From the NCBI GenBank assembly GCA_016521575.1, contig JAEKDP010000009.1, positions 100,931-164,930 on the forward strand: a stretch of 64,000 nucleotides of DNA, read 5' to 3'. Below the pieces are notes generated by a model. That model made no database searches. It worked only from the letters and a program-made list of their open reading frames with translations, and was not told the origin of the DNA. The position numbers were made by a program, and so were the translations under genes. The stretch is from Rhodobacteraceae bacterium F11138. Its GTDB lineage: Bacteria > Pseudomonadota > Alphaproteobacteria > Rhodobacterales > Rhodobacteraceae. This document shows positions 7,214 to 15,824 of the stretch, piece after piece. Every line of letters starts with the position of its first letter. Positions within the stretch are counted from its first letter, which is position 1.

Positions 7214-8782
7214 TCATTCGGTTTTCCAGACGCCCCAGGCACGAGGCTGACCCAGCGACCAAGTGGTGTAACCCTTCACCTTGGGGGATACGATCTCGAC
7301 CACCGGGGGATAGTAGAGCGGCAGGATCGGCACCTGTTCGGCCATCATCTTTTGCAGATCGACCAGCATGGCCCGACGCTTGTCGAAATCGGCTTCGCCC
7401 GTGATGGCGTCGTAGAGTTCGTTGGCGGCCTGGTCGTCCCACTGGGCCGTCGGGGAGGTGGATTTGTCACCCATGAACATGCCGTAGATGATTACGGGAT
7501 CGGTGCGTTGGGAATAGCCAAACGAAGAGACCTGGAACTTGCCGGAGAAGAAGTTGTCAAGCTGGGCCGCCCAGTCCAGCACCTCAATCTGGGCGTTGAT
7601 CCCGACCGCGGCCAGCATGGCCTGAAGCAGAACGGCATTGTCATACATGCCGGTGTAATGCTTGTTGGCCTCGATGGTGATTTTCTCGCCGTTGTAGCCA
7701 GCTTCCTTCAGCAATGCCTTGGATTTGGCCGGGTCATACTCGGGCCAGATGGCGAATTCCTCGCCGTAGTATTCGGACGAAAGCGGAACACCCGACGGGT
7801 TGGGTTGGGTCAGCCCGGCGGTCTTTACCTCGGTCAGCTGCACCAGGTCGATGGCATGGGCTACAGCTCTGCGCAGACGAACATCCTGCATCAGCGGATC
7901 CTGTGTCTGGATCAGCGCGGCAGTCAGGGACAGACCCGGCGCGGACAGCACTTCAACACCCTTGGTCCTGATGTCCGCGATGCGGTCGGGTTGCAGTTGC
8001 GATACGACATCGACCTGCCCGGAAAGGATGGCCGTTTCCGCCGCGTTGCTGTCAGGTACAACGACAAAGTGAACTTCGTCCACATGGGCGGTACGGTCGC
8101 CCGCATAGCCGCTGGCGGGGTCGTTCACCGGCAGGTAGCCGTCAAACCGTTCCAACGCCATGTATTGTTCTTTCTTCCATTCCTTCATCTTGAAGGGGCC
8201 CGAGCCGATCGCGGAACCTTCGATCCAGTCGCCGTTTTCATCCACGTTGTCTGGTGACACCGCGAAGATGTGGCAGATTTGATCGGCCAGACGTTTCAGG
8301 AAAAGCGGGTCGCTGCGTTCCAGCGAAAACACCAGCGTCCGGTCGTCAGTTGCGCTGACGTCGTTGACCTGCAGGTTGGATGTGCCGTTGAAGACGTCTT
8401 CGCACAGCCAAGGCGTGCCGGTCTTCTCGCCGCGGGCCATGTAGCGATCCCACAGCCAGACCATGTCGGCGGCCTTGATCGGTTTGCCGTTGTGATAGGT
8501 GGCGCCTTCGCGCAACGTGAATGTCCAGGTGGTTCCGTCCGCGGAGGTTTCCCAACTTTCGGCCAGGACCGGACCAACGCTGAGGTCAGCGCGATAGGCG
8601 ACCAACGGATCATAGAGGTGATTGAGTACCGTGTCGGTGTTTGCGTCCTGGCGTGATCCGTCCAAGCTGCGTGCATCCGAGGTGCGAGCCAGTTTCAAGA
8701 TTCCGCCCTGAACAGGCTCCTGCGCCTGAACGGCGCCAGCAGCGAGCAGCGCGCCGGCAAACGCCATGTATTTCCAGTTCAT
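7214..8782 (-). CDS. Peptide-type ABC transporter, periplasmic binding protein (DppA/OppA family)
   Basis: A 522-residue secreted binding protein of solute-binding family 5. Residues 1-20 form the signal peptide (MNWKYMAFAGALLAAGAVQA). The mature protein has the family pattern GGILKLARTSDARSLD, VLAESWETSADGTTWTFTLR and GATYHNGKPIKAADMVWLWD. The ATG at 8782 is preceded by AAGGAGACTGAT; an upstream in-frame extension of 44 codons lacks these signs. It is the last gene of the minus-strand operon starting at 14735. It is clearly paralogous to the binding protein at 57791; both share the segment SSFGYSxRTDPV near the C-terminus. Likely ligand: a peptide or amide released or accepted by the co-encoded hydrolases. 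Confidence 0.9.
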   Translation of the reverse strand: MNWKYMAFAGALLAAGAVQAQEPVQGGILKLARTSDARSLDGSRQDANTDTVLNHLYDPLVAYRADLSVGPVLAESWETSADGTTWTFTLREGATYHNGKPIKAADMVWLWDRYMARGEKTGTPWLCEDVFNGTSNLQVNDVSATDDRTLVFSLERSDPLFLKRLADQICHIFAVSPDNVDENGDWIEGSAIGSGPFKMKEWKKEQYMALERFDGYLPVNDPASGYAGDRTAHVDEVHFVVVPDSNAAETAILSGQVDVVSQLQPDRIADIRTKGVEVLSAPGLSLTAALIQTQDPLMQDVRLRRAVAHAIDLVQLTEVKTAGLTQPNPSGVPLSSEYYGEEFAIWPEYDPAKSKALLKEAGYNGEKITIEANKHYTGMYDNAVLLQAMLAAVGINAQIEVLDWAAQLDNFFSGKFQVSSFGYSQRTDPVIIYGMFMGDKSTSPTAQWDDQAANELYDAITGEADFDKRRAMLVDLQKMMAEQVPILPLYYPPVVEIVSPKVKGYTTWSLGQPRAWGVWKTE

Positions 8783-8926
8783 ATCAGTCTCCTTGTTGCG
8801 TTGCGGCCATGCCTGTGGCCGGCCAGTTTGATCGCTTGAATTCCCTGCGCCGGCTGATCCGGCGTCTTCTTTTTGTGTTGGTGCAGCAACGACGCGTGTT
8901 CCTTGGATCGACATGGTCCACTGCCA

Positions 8927-8969
8927 GGAGCCGGGAACACCACCGTCACGGGTGTTGGTGGTCCGCTCC
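8927..8969. promoter_or_regulatory. Intercistronic hairpin between ATPase and binding-protein genes
   Basis: GGAGC (8927-8931) can pair with GCTCC (8965-8969), and ACCACC (8939-8944) with GGTGGT (8957-8962). This makes an interrupted stem in the 227-base gap before the binding-protein gene. An alternative pairing of AACACC with GGTGTT uses the same bases. Such structures often set the higher expression of binding proteins relative to other transporter parts. Confidence 0.35.
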
Positions 8970-9009
8970 GGCCAGGGGGGAGATGAGCGGATTGTTCATC
9001 GCTTCCCCG

Positions 9010-10626
9010 TCAAGCCGAAGCTGGAGCCGGCGCAGCACCGGCAAAGCTGCGGCTAAGCAGCATGGCGGCATCCAGAAGCCGTTTGGTGTAATCAGCCTGC
9101 GGGCGGTCGAAAATGTCATCTCGACGACCGACTTCGACAATGTTGCCTGCCTCGATCACCGCAACGCGGTCCGCAACCTGTTCGACAGCACCCAGATCAT
9201 GGCTGATAAAAAGACAACCGAACCCGTGGCGATCCTGAAGCTCTCGGATCAATGCCAGAATCTGCTTTTGAACCGTCATGTCGAGCGCTGAGACGGGTTC
9301 ATCAGCCACCACGAAGGCCGGACAGCGCACGATGGCACGGGCGATGGCCACGCGCTGGCGTTGCCCCCCCGAAAGCTGATGCGGCAGGCGAGACAGAAAC
9401 TCCTGCGGCAGGCCGACTTCATCGCAGACGTCGCGTACGCGATCCCGGCGCGCCCGGACGGTCAGTTGTCGGTCCAGCTTGAGCGGCTCTCCGATGATCT
9501 CGGCAATCCGCTGCCGGGGGTCGAGGGATGAAAAGGGATCCTGAAAGATGATCTGAACATCGCTTCTGGTTGCCGGGTCGGTCAGGTCAATGGGCTGCCC
9601 GCGAAACCGGATGCCGCCGCCCGAAACCGTTTCGAGCCCGACGATGGCCCGACCAATGGTGGTCTTGCCCGAACCGGATGCCCCGACCAGCCCAAGGGTT
9701 TCGCCCTCTGCGATCGTCAGATCGACCCCATGCACGACCTCTTTGGGTTCGGATTTGCCGATCAGGCGCGTAGGTCCGGGGTAGGCAACCCGCACAGCGT
9801 CCAGCTGCACCAGCGGCTTGCGGGGCGTTTCATCCCGGTCGCCGCCTTCCGAGCGGCGCGGCAGGGCATCGACAAGCTTCTGGGTATAGGGATGTGACGG
9901 GGTTGCCAGTACGGTGCGGGTCTTGCCGCGTTCGACCGCTTCGCCATTCTTCATCACCACGACGTCTTCGGCATAGCGCGCAACCATGCCCAGATCATGC
10001 GAGATCAGCAGGACGGCGGTGCCATTCTCTGCCGCCAGTTCCGTCATCAGGTTCAGCACGTCATGCTGTATCAGCGTATCAAGCGCCGTGGTCGGTTCAT
10101 CCGCAATCAACAATGCGGGTTTCGTCAGCATGACCGAGGCGATCATGATCCGTTGCCGCATGCCGCCGGAAAACTCGTGAGGATAGGCTCGTAGGCAGGC
10201 CTGAGGGTCGGGCATCTTGATGCGTTCAAGCATGGTGACAATTTTCCGCCGGCATTCGGCTCGCGACAGGCCCAGATGCAGGCGCAGTGCTTCTTCCATT
10301 TGGCGGCCAATGGGCAGCGCCGGGTTCAGCGACGTCATCGGTTCCTGAAAAATCATTCCGATCCGGGCACCGCGAATGCGTGACAGTTCTTTTGCGGGCA
10401 GAGCCGCCAGATCGATACCGTCGAATTCGAGCCGGCCCGCGGCCAGCTTGAGCTGCGGTGGCATCAGGCCCAGAATCGAACGCGCCGCCATTGTCTTGCC
10501 CGACCCGCTTTCACCGACAAGGGCCAGTATTTTTCCCGGTTCAAGGTCAAAGGACAGCCTGCGCACCACCTGCACCTGCGCGGCGCCTGCTTCAACAGTC
10601 AGATCCTGAACGGAAAGAAGCGTCAT
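9010..10626 (-). CDS. Peptide-type ABC transporter, fused double ATP-binding protein (DppD-DppF type)
   Basis: The 538-residue protein carries two complete ABC ATPase domains in one chain, replacing the usual separate DppD and DppF. Domain 1 has Walker A GESGSGKT at residues 38-45 and signature FSGGMRQR. Domain 2 has Walker A GASGSGKT near residue 320 and signature LSGGQRQR. Each domain also has a Walker B (LLIADEPTTALD and FVVADEPVSALD). It energises the importer formed with the permeases at 10623-12385. The start overlaps the permease stop by four bases. A second fused ATPase of the same layout is at 61191-62843. Confidence 0.93.
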   Translation of the reverse strand: MTLLSVQDLTVEAGAAQVQVVRRLSFDLEPGKILALVGESGSGKTMAARSILGLMPPQLKLAAGRLEFDGIDLAALPAKELSRIRGARIGMIFQEPMTSLNPALPIGRQMEEALRLHLGLSRAECRRKIVTMLERIKMPDPQACLRAYPHEFSGGMRQRIMIASVMLTKPALLIADEPTTALDTLIQHDVLNLMTELAAENGTAVLLISHDLGMVARYAEDVVVMKNGEAVERGKTRTVLATPSHPYTQKLVDALPRRSEGGDRDETPRKPLVQLDAVRVAYPGPTRLIGKSEPKEVVHGVDLTIAEGETLGLVGASGSGKTTIGRAIVGLETVSGGGIRFRGQPIDLTDPATRSDVQIIFQDPFSSLDPRQRIAEIIGEPLKLDRQLTVRARRDRVRDVCDEVGLPQEFLSRLPHQLSGGQRQRVAIARAIVRCPAFVVADEPVSALDMTVQKQILALIRELQDRHGFGCLFISHDLGAVEQVADRVAVIEAGNIVEVGRRDDIFDRPQADYTKRLLDAAMLLSRSFAGAAPAPASA

Positions 10627-11447
10627 TTCTGCATCCTCGGGTCCATGATGTCACGCAGCGCATCGCCCAGCAGGTTGACCCCCAGCAAGGTGACGGAAAT
10701 ACAGATACCGGGCAGCACGATCAGAAAAGGAGCGTCCTGAATGAAAGGCCGCGCCGCCGCCAGCATGTTGCCCCAGGAGGGGGCGGGCGGGGGCACACCC
10801 AGACCAAGGAATGACAGCGCGCTTTCGGCCAGGATGACCCAGCCGAACATCCCGGTGGCAAGTACGGTCAGCGGGGCGATGCAGTTGGGCATCACGTGAC
10901 GCCACATGGTGATGCCTTCGGCATTGCCTATGACGCGGCTTGCCTCCACAAACTCCTTTTCGCGTATCGACATGACCGTGGCCCGCGTTACCCGCACAAC
11001 AGCGGGCGCGAAGGCAAAGCCAAGTGCTATGACCATCGCGGTGGCAGAAGCCCCCACCACTGCCATGATCCCAAGCGCCAGGAGCAACCCGGGAAAGGCC
11101 AACGCGGAATCGTTGAGCACAGAGATCACCCGATCGGTCCAACCCCTGAAGTACCCGGCAAGAATACCCAGGGTCAGGCCGACCAGCATCGCCTGCATCA
11201 CGGTAAAGATCGCGATAAGGATCGACACGCGCGCGCCATAGATCAGGCGGCTCAAGATATCGCGACCGAATTCGTCTGCGCCCAGCAGGTGGCCTGCTGT
11301 GCCGGGCGCGGCAAAACGCGCTCGCAGGTCCAATGCAACGGGATCATGGGGCGCGATCCATGATCCGGCGACGGCGAGCACCACAAGCGCCAGCGCGACG
11401 GCGCCGCCGATCCAGCCACCAATCCCCATCCTTGACAGTATATTCAT
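10623..11447 (-). CDS. Peptide-type ABC transporter permease (DppC-like)
   Basis: Inner-membrane permease of 274 residues. It starts MNILSRMGIGGWIGGAVALA, followed by the periplasmic segment typical of DppC and the marker HLLGADEFGRDILSRLIYGAR. The cytoplasmic EAA loop reads EFVEASRVIGNAEGITMWRH. The ATG at 11447 overlaps the DppB-like stop by four bases; the frame is open further upstream, but only this start fits DppC length and coupling. Confidence 0.92.
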   Translation of the reverse strand: MNILSRMGIGGWIGGAVALALVVLAVAGSWIAPHDPVALDLRARFAAPGTAGHLLGADEFGRDILSRLIYGARVSILIAIFTVMQAMLVGLTLGILAGYFRGWTDRVISVLNDSALAFPGLLLALGIMAVVGASATAMVIALGFAFAPAVVRVTRATVMSIREKEFVEASRVIGNAEGITMWRHVMPNCIAPLTVLATGMFGWVILAESALSFLGLGVPPPAPSWGNMLAAARPFIQDAPFLIVLPGICISVTLLGVNLLGDALRDIMDPRMQK

Positions 11448-12385
11448 CGTGCCACCTTTGGGTCGAAGACCGGATAGAGCATGTCGATCAGGAGGTTGAG
11501 CAGGACATAGGTCACTGCAATCATCAGAATGCAGCCCTGCACAACGGGGTAGTCTCGCGTATAGATCGCCTGCACCAGAAGCCGCCCCAACCCGGGAATG
11601 GTAAAGACAGTTTCGACCACCGCGATCCCGCCCAACAGCGCGCCCAGGATCAGGCCGATCAGGGTCCAGGTCGGTGCAAAGGCGTTGCGAAATGCATGGC
11701 GCCACATCACGGTCCATTCGCTGAGCCCCTTGGCGCGGGCATGTGTGATGTATTCCTGGCGTAGAACCTCGATGGTGCTGGCGCGGATCATCCGCAGGAT
11801 CGCGCCCATCTCGATCAGCAAGAGCGTCAGAACCGGCATGATCAGTGCAGCGATCTTCGTCCATCCGCCCTCCGACATACCGATTGTGCCCAGAACGGGA
11901 AACCAGCCAAGCCGCAGGCCAAAGATCATCAGGATGATCAGACCCAGCCAGAAGGATGGCAGCGACAACAGGAAGGTAGAGACCGCCACCGTGGACAGAT
12001 CCCAGGCCGACCCCTGCCGCCAGGCCGCAAACATTCCCAGGGGTATGGCTACTGCCGAGGCCAGGAATACGGCGGTCACAACGATGAGCGCGGAAATCTG
12101 GAACCGTTCCAGCATCAGGGGCAGCACCAGATCACCTGTCGAAATGGAACGCCCGAAATCGCCGGTCAGAATGTCGCCTAGCCAGACAAAATACTGCACC
12201 GGCAGCGGTTGATCGAGCCCCATTCGCGCCTTGAGCCGGGCAATCATTTCCGGTGTCGCCAGATCGCCCAGCATGGCAGTCGCCGGATCACCGGGAATGG
12301 CCCGCATCATCAGGAAGACCGCGATGGAAATGATGATCAGTGTCGGCACAGCCATTGCCAGACGTCCGACAAGAAACCGGATCAT
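11444..12385 (-). CDS. Peptide-type ABC transporter permease (DppB-like)
   Basis: A 313-residue inner-membrane permease. It starts MIRFLVGRLAMAVPTLIIIS, the conserved DppB opening helix, followed by MMRAIPGDPATAMLGD and GLDQPLPVQYFVWL. The EAA loop is EYITHARAKGLSEWTVMWRH, and the C-terminal LLNLLIDMLYPVFDPKV is typical. The start overlaps the stop of the serine-hydrolase gene by four bases, so hydrolase and importer are expressed together. Confidence 0.93.
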   Translation of the reverse strand: MIRFLVGRLAMAVPTLIIISIAVFLMMRAIPGDPATAMLGDLATPEMIARLKARMGLDQPLPVQYFVWLGDILTGDFGRSISTGDLVLPLMLERFQISALIVVTAVFLASAVAIPLGMFAAWRQGSAWDLSTVAVSTFLLSLPSFWLGLIILMIFGLRLGWFPVLGTIGMSEGGWTKIAALIMPVLTLLLIEMGAILRMIRASTIEVLRQEYITHARAKGLSEWTVMWRHAFRNAFAPTWTLIGLILGALLGGIAVVETVFTIPGLGRLLVQAIYTRDYPVVQGCILMIAVTYVLLNLLIDMLYPVFDPKVAR

Positions 12386-13581
12386 GACGCCCCCAGTTCC
12401 TCGCCGATCGCCTCGAAGGCAGCAACCGTGTCGATGGCGCCTTCAAGGTCAAGCGGTGCGGGCCAGGCGGATAGTTTGACCACTGCAAGGTCGATTTCGG
12501 GATCGACATAGATGAACTGGCCATAAATGCCCCGGCACATGATCGTCCCGCGCTTGCGGTCAACCTGCCAGAACTTGTTGTGATACCCGCCATGCGGCAA
12601 TACATCGGCATAGATCCCCCCGAAGCTGCCACCGCTGCCCCAGCGGGTTTCTTCGATCCATGCCCCTGGCACCACTTGCTTGCCGTCCACGCGTCCGCCG
12701 TCACAGAGCATCTGGGCAAAGCGTCCAAAGTCGCGCAGCGTAGCGTTGAACCCGCCATCAGCCAGAGCGAATCCGCCATGATCGACGGTATAGGCGGCGT
12801 CCTCCTCCACGCCCAGATTTTGCCAGAGAACGTCGGACACGACTTCGGCCAGTGGTTTGCCCACAGCCCGTTCGACCACAAAGCCAAGGACATCGGTTTC
12901 GATGGATCGGTAGAGGAATTCGGACCCGTGCGGGCGGTCCTTTTCATTCAGCTCCAGCACCAGTTGCCAGATGGTTTGAGGCCAGCCTTTCTTTGATCCC
13001 CGTCCACCCCAGGCGCAGGCGTTACCAAGTTTTTGCATGTGGGAACCCGGCGTATCATAGCTTTCGTCGAAGGCGACTCCGGTGGTCATGTCCAGCAAGT
13101 GCTGGATCGTCGCGTCGCGATAGGCGGTGGCCTCAAGTTCGGGCAGGTATTCAGGTATCAGTGCACCGGTCTTGAGGATGCCACAGTCCACCAGATTGCC
13201 GGTGACGATGCCAAGGATCGACTTGGCCATCGACATGGACAGGTGCAGCCGCTCGGGGACCATGCCATTTAAATAGCGTTCTTCCAGAATGGCACCCTTG
13301 TGCAGCACCAGAAAACCGTCAGTCGCGCTTTCGTCGATGAACCTGTCGATCGTGCGCATTCTACCCATACAGTCATAACCGATGTCGCCCAGATTGCGCC
13401 GCGAGCCGGACAGGGGCCGGACGGCGCCGTGCCCGCGGCGCACAGTGGCTGTCGGTGTCATTTCGCGCATGTGCTGGAAAGTCCAGCGGTTGTAAGGGGG
13501 CAGATGCCAGCCTGGTTGCGGCAGGATCGGCGCTCCATGATCCATCGGGTCGCGCCATTGGCGGGTCTTGGGCTGGGTCAT
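12382..13581 (-). CDS. Serine hydrolase of the class C beta-lactamase fold, NylB-like
   Basis: The 399-residue protein has the SxxK motif SMAK (Ser117, Lys120) and a downstream YRSIETDVLGFVVERAVGKP segment. The latter matches the Tyr-containing region of 6-aminohexanoate-dimer hydrolases and EstB-type esterases. No signal peptide is visible, so it is probably cytoplasmic and acts on substrates after import. NylB-family members hydrolyse linear amides or esters; the exact substrate cannot be read. It lies between the C45 hydrolase gene and the peptide permeases, overlapping both by four bases. With the NylC-like peptidase at 4375, the window holds both hydrolase types known from nylon-oligomer breakdown. 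Confidence 0.85.
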   Translation of the reverse strand: MTQPKTRQWRDPMDHGAPILPQPGWHLPPYNRWTFQHMREMTPTATVRRGHGAVRPLSGSRRNLGDIGYDCMGRMRTIDRFIDESATDGFLVLHKGAILEERYLNGMVPERLHLSMSMAKSILGIVTGNLVDCGILKTGALIPEYLPELEATAYRDATIQHLLDMTTGVAFDESYDTPGSHMQKLGNACAWGGRGSKKGWPQTIWQLVLELNEKDRPHGSEFLYRSIETDVLGFVVERAVGKPLAEVVSDVLWQNLGVEEDAAYTVDHGGFALADGGFNATLRDFGRFAQMLCDGGRVDGKQVVPGAWIEETRWGSGGSFGGIYADVLPHGGYHNKFWQVDRKRGTIMCRGIYGQFIYVDPEIDLAVVKLSAWPAPLDLEGAIDTVAAFEAIGEELGAS

Positions 13582-14735
13582 GTTTCGGCCTTCATCATCT
13601 GTGCAGGGGTGGCTTCCGCGTACAGGGAAAAACGTTCGAAAGCGGCGTGGGAGGGCGGCCCGTTCGTGGCCCAGAGAATGCCGTTGGTCAGATCCAGCGC
13701 GACCGAGGCAACGGTTGTGTTGCGTGTTGCCTCGGGCAGGTCGGGGTCCGCGAGCATGCAGACGGCAGAGGGGCTGGAAAACTGATCCGACATGACTTCG
13801 TGGATTTTCTCGATCCCGATATTGCCATGTGCCGCGTTGAAATGTCGCCGAACACGTTGCGCCCTGAACAGGGATGAAGGTGTAAGCCGTTCAAATTCGG
13901 AGGATACGCGCTGCTCTGCCTCGAGATGGTTGGCGTGGGTAACAATGCCGTTTTCCGGATACAGGTAGGCGCAGAATTCTTGGGTGGCTTCGATGTTGAT
14001 CACTTCACCCTCGCCGTGTCCCAGCATGAAGTTGGACGAACAGAAGCGATTTGTCTGGATGACCGGACGAATTGCCTCTGAAAAACGGGGTGCATCGAGG
14101 ATTTCGGCACAGCGGACATGGACCGGTTTGCGCAAGTGTTTGCCACCCTCTCGTTCGGACACCAGCCCGGCGATACACAGGCCCACCCCGGCGGAGTTGA
14201 CACCCATTTTGCAACCGACAATCCCGGCCTCGGTAAAGCCGATGTAATCGGGCCGTCCCCGGGATTGCTGCCGGACCCGTTTGATCGCCACATGACCCAC
14301 CAAGCCGGCAAGCCAATCCCAGTTCTGGCCAATGATGCAGGCGCCATTCTTTGTCGCTTCGGGCATCAACGCCCAAAGTGTGCAGCCCTCCTGAGCGGGG
14401 AAATCATCCTTGCCGCGCAGCGATTGTGCTTCGTTTGAATAAAGGCTGTAGGTGATTTCATACCGGGCATTGAGCATGGCCAGTTCCGTCACGGACAGCC
14501 CTGCACCCTGGGCGATTCCGGCCATTTCGGCGTGATAGCGTGGGTTGTCAGTTGCGATGAAAGTTTCCCAGCGTTCCGCCTCTGCCAGCACCGTGTTCCG
14601 GTCCGAACCGCCAAAGGCGAAGCGTCGCAGATAGGTGCCCAGGTTTTCCTCGATCGCGGTTTTGAGAGCTTTGCCCTGAGTGCGACCAGCCTCTTCGGGG
14701 TCCGGACCAAGATCGAGAAAGGGAAGCGCGGCCAT
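13578..14735 (-). CDS. C45-family acyltransferase/peptidase (isopenicillin N acyltransferase-like)
   Basis: This 385-residue protein belongs to the C45 N-terminal-nucleophile family, which includes fungal acyl-CoA:isopenicillin N acyltransferase and insect Tan. The precursor is expected to cleave itself between Gly117 and Cys118 in QEGCTLWAL, exposing the catalytic Cys. The family signature GQNWDW follows at about 136-141. Members form or break amide bonds between an acyl group and an amine or amino acid. It opens the minus-strand operon and is coupled to the serine hydrolase by a four-base overlap. A paralogue is encoded at 56629-57744. Substrate unknown. Confidence 0.87.
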   Translation of the reverse strand: MAALPFLDLGPDPEEAGRTQGKALKTAIEENLGTYLRRFAFGGSDRNTVLAEAERWETFIATDNPRYHAEMAGIAQGAGLSVTELAMLNARYEITYSLYSNEAQSLRGKDDFPAQEGCTLWALMPEATKNGACIIGQNWDWLAGLVGHVAIKRVRQQSRGRPDYIGFTEAGIVGCKMGVNSAGVGLCIAGLVSEREGGKHLRKPVHVRCAEILDAPRFSEAIRPVIQTNRFCSSNFMLGHGEGEVINIEATQEFCAYLYPENGIVTHANHLEAEQRVSSEFERLTPSSLFRAQRVRRHFNAAHGNIGIEKIHEVMSDQFSSPSAVCMLADPDLPEATRNTTVASVALDLTNGILWATNGPPSHAAFERFSLYAEATPAQMMKAET

Positions 14736-14755
14736 GTTCGTCCTTTACCTTACGA

Positions 14756-14798
14756 GTATTGAATAGTAATACAGTTGTATCAGAATGGAATTACTATT
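14756..14798. promoter_or_regulatory. Paired inverted repeats, candidate IclR operator
   Basis: In the 115-base gap between the C45 operon and the divergent IclR gene, AATAGTAAT (14762-14770) is repeated in inverse as ATTACTATT (14790-14798). A second symmetry, GTATT (14756-14760) with AATAC (14768-14772), overlaps the left arm. Location between a regulator and its divergent operon suggests autoregulation and control of the hydrolase-transporter operon. Confidence 0.5.
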
Positions 14799-14850
14799 GC
14801 TATGTCAGCATAAATGATCTGTCAATACGGCAGGTATTTGCAGGTGGAAG

Positions 14851-15639
14851 ATGAACGACGACGAACTGGCGCGCCTTAGCAAGCAGGCAGACCACAGGCT
14901 AATTTTGCAGAGTGTGGTGCGCGCCTTGCGCGCGCAGGAAGCTGTGGGTCTTGCTGGACGGGCGCTGTCTTTGACCGAGATTGCTCAGGCAATCGGGGTA
15001 AACCGCAGCAGCGCGCAGCGGCTGGCCCATACGCTGGAGGCGATGGGATATCTGGAACGGGCGGACAACGGGAATGGATTTCGTCCAGGCCAGCAGGTGT
15101 TGGACAGGGGCTTTGAATACCTGCGAACCCATCCGCTTGTCGAACGGGCCACGCCGGTCCTGACGGAGCTTCGCAAATCGGCGCGCGAGCGCGTGGACCT
15201 GAGCCTGTTCGACGGCACCACGATCATCTATGCGATCCGCCTGCAAAGCAAACGGGAGACCTTTTTCGCCACTTTGATTGGCCGGCGCATTCCGACGTTC
15301 TGCACCTCGGGGGGGCGGGCGGTCATGTCGCAGCTGCCCATGAGTGAGGTGGAAGACATCCTGGACAAGTCGGATCTCAACGCACGCACACCGCGTACAA
15401 TAACCGACCGGGCGGCAATCATAGAGCAAGTGATGCGGGCCCGTGAAGATGGCTATGCACTTGTCATGGAAGAAAGCCTGATGGGGGAGGTTGCCCTTGG
15501 CGCTGCGATCAAGGGCACCGACGGCAGGCCAAAGGCCGCGGTTCACATTGCCGGGTCGCTTTCGGAATGGTCTGAACCCTCTTTCCGCGAACGGTTCGCC
15601 CCGCTTGCGATGGAAACGGCGGCGATGCTGAGCCGGTGA
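14851..15639 (+). CDS. IclR-family transcriptional regulator
   Basis: A 262-residue DNA-binding protein. Residues 20-85 form the winged helix, with ALSLTEIAQAIGVNRSSAQRLAHTLEAMGYLER as helix-turn-helix. The C-terminal effector domain includes RIPTFCTSGGRAVMSQLP and EDGYALVMEESLMGEVALGAAI, standard for IclR. It is divergent from the C45/NylB-like/peptide-transporter operon and lies 115 bases from it. An inverted repeat in that gap is a candidate operator. It most likely senses a breakdown product of the imported compound. The ATG at 14851 follows GTGGAAG, a moderate ribosome-binding site. Confidence 0.92.
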   Translation: MNDDELARLSKQADHRLILQSVVRALRAQEAVGLAGRALSLTEIAQAIGVNRSSAQRLAHTLEAMGYLERADNGNGFRPGQQVLDRGFEYLRTHPLVERATPVLTELRKSARERVDLSLFDGTTIIYAIRLQSKRETFFATLIGRRIPTFCTSGGRAVMSQLPMSEVEDILDKSDLNARTPRTITDRAAIIEQVMRAREDGYALVMEESLMGEVALGAAIKGTDGRPKAAVHIAGSLSEWSEPSFRERFAPLAMETAAMLSR

Positions 15640-15824
15640 GGGTCAGGCCGGCATTCGGGGGGCGGTCACATCATCAAAACCTGTATCAGGTAATCTTGAG
15701 CTGCCCATGATGTTCAGGATATCAATAACGTCACCAAATGACAGTATTTTGTCTACCTTCGAGATTATACTGGCAGTATTTGCTTCATATTGGCGCAATA
15801 GACCATTCGTACGAAAGCCACCAA

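Noticed and set aside
7175..8257. Plus-strand reading frame (360 codons) opposite the peptide-binding protein
   Set aside because: Antisense shadow of a well-supported gene; no start signal or family pattern.
15739..15782. Possible direct repeat ACAGTATTTTG / GCAGTATTTGC upstream of the DmdC-like gene
   Set aside because: Too short and imperfect to call a site without supporting data.
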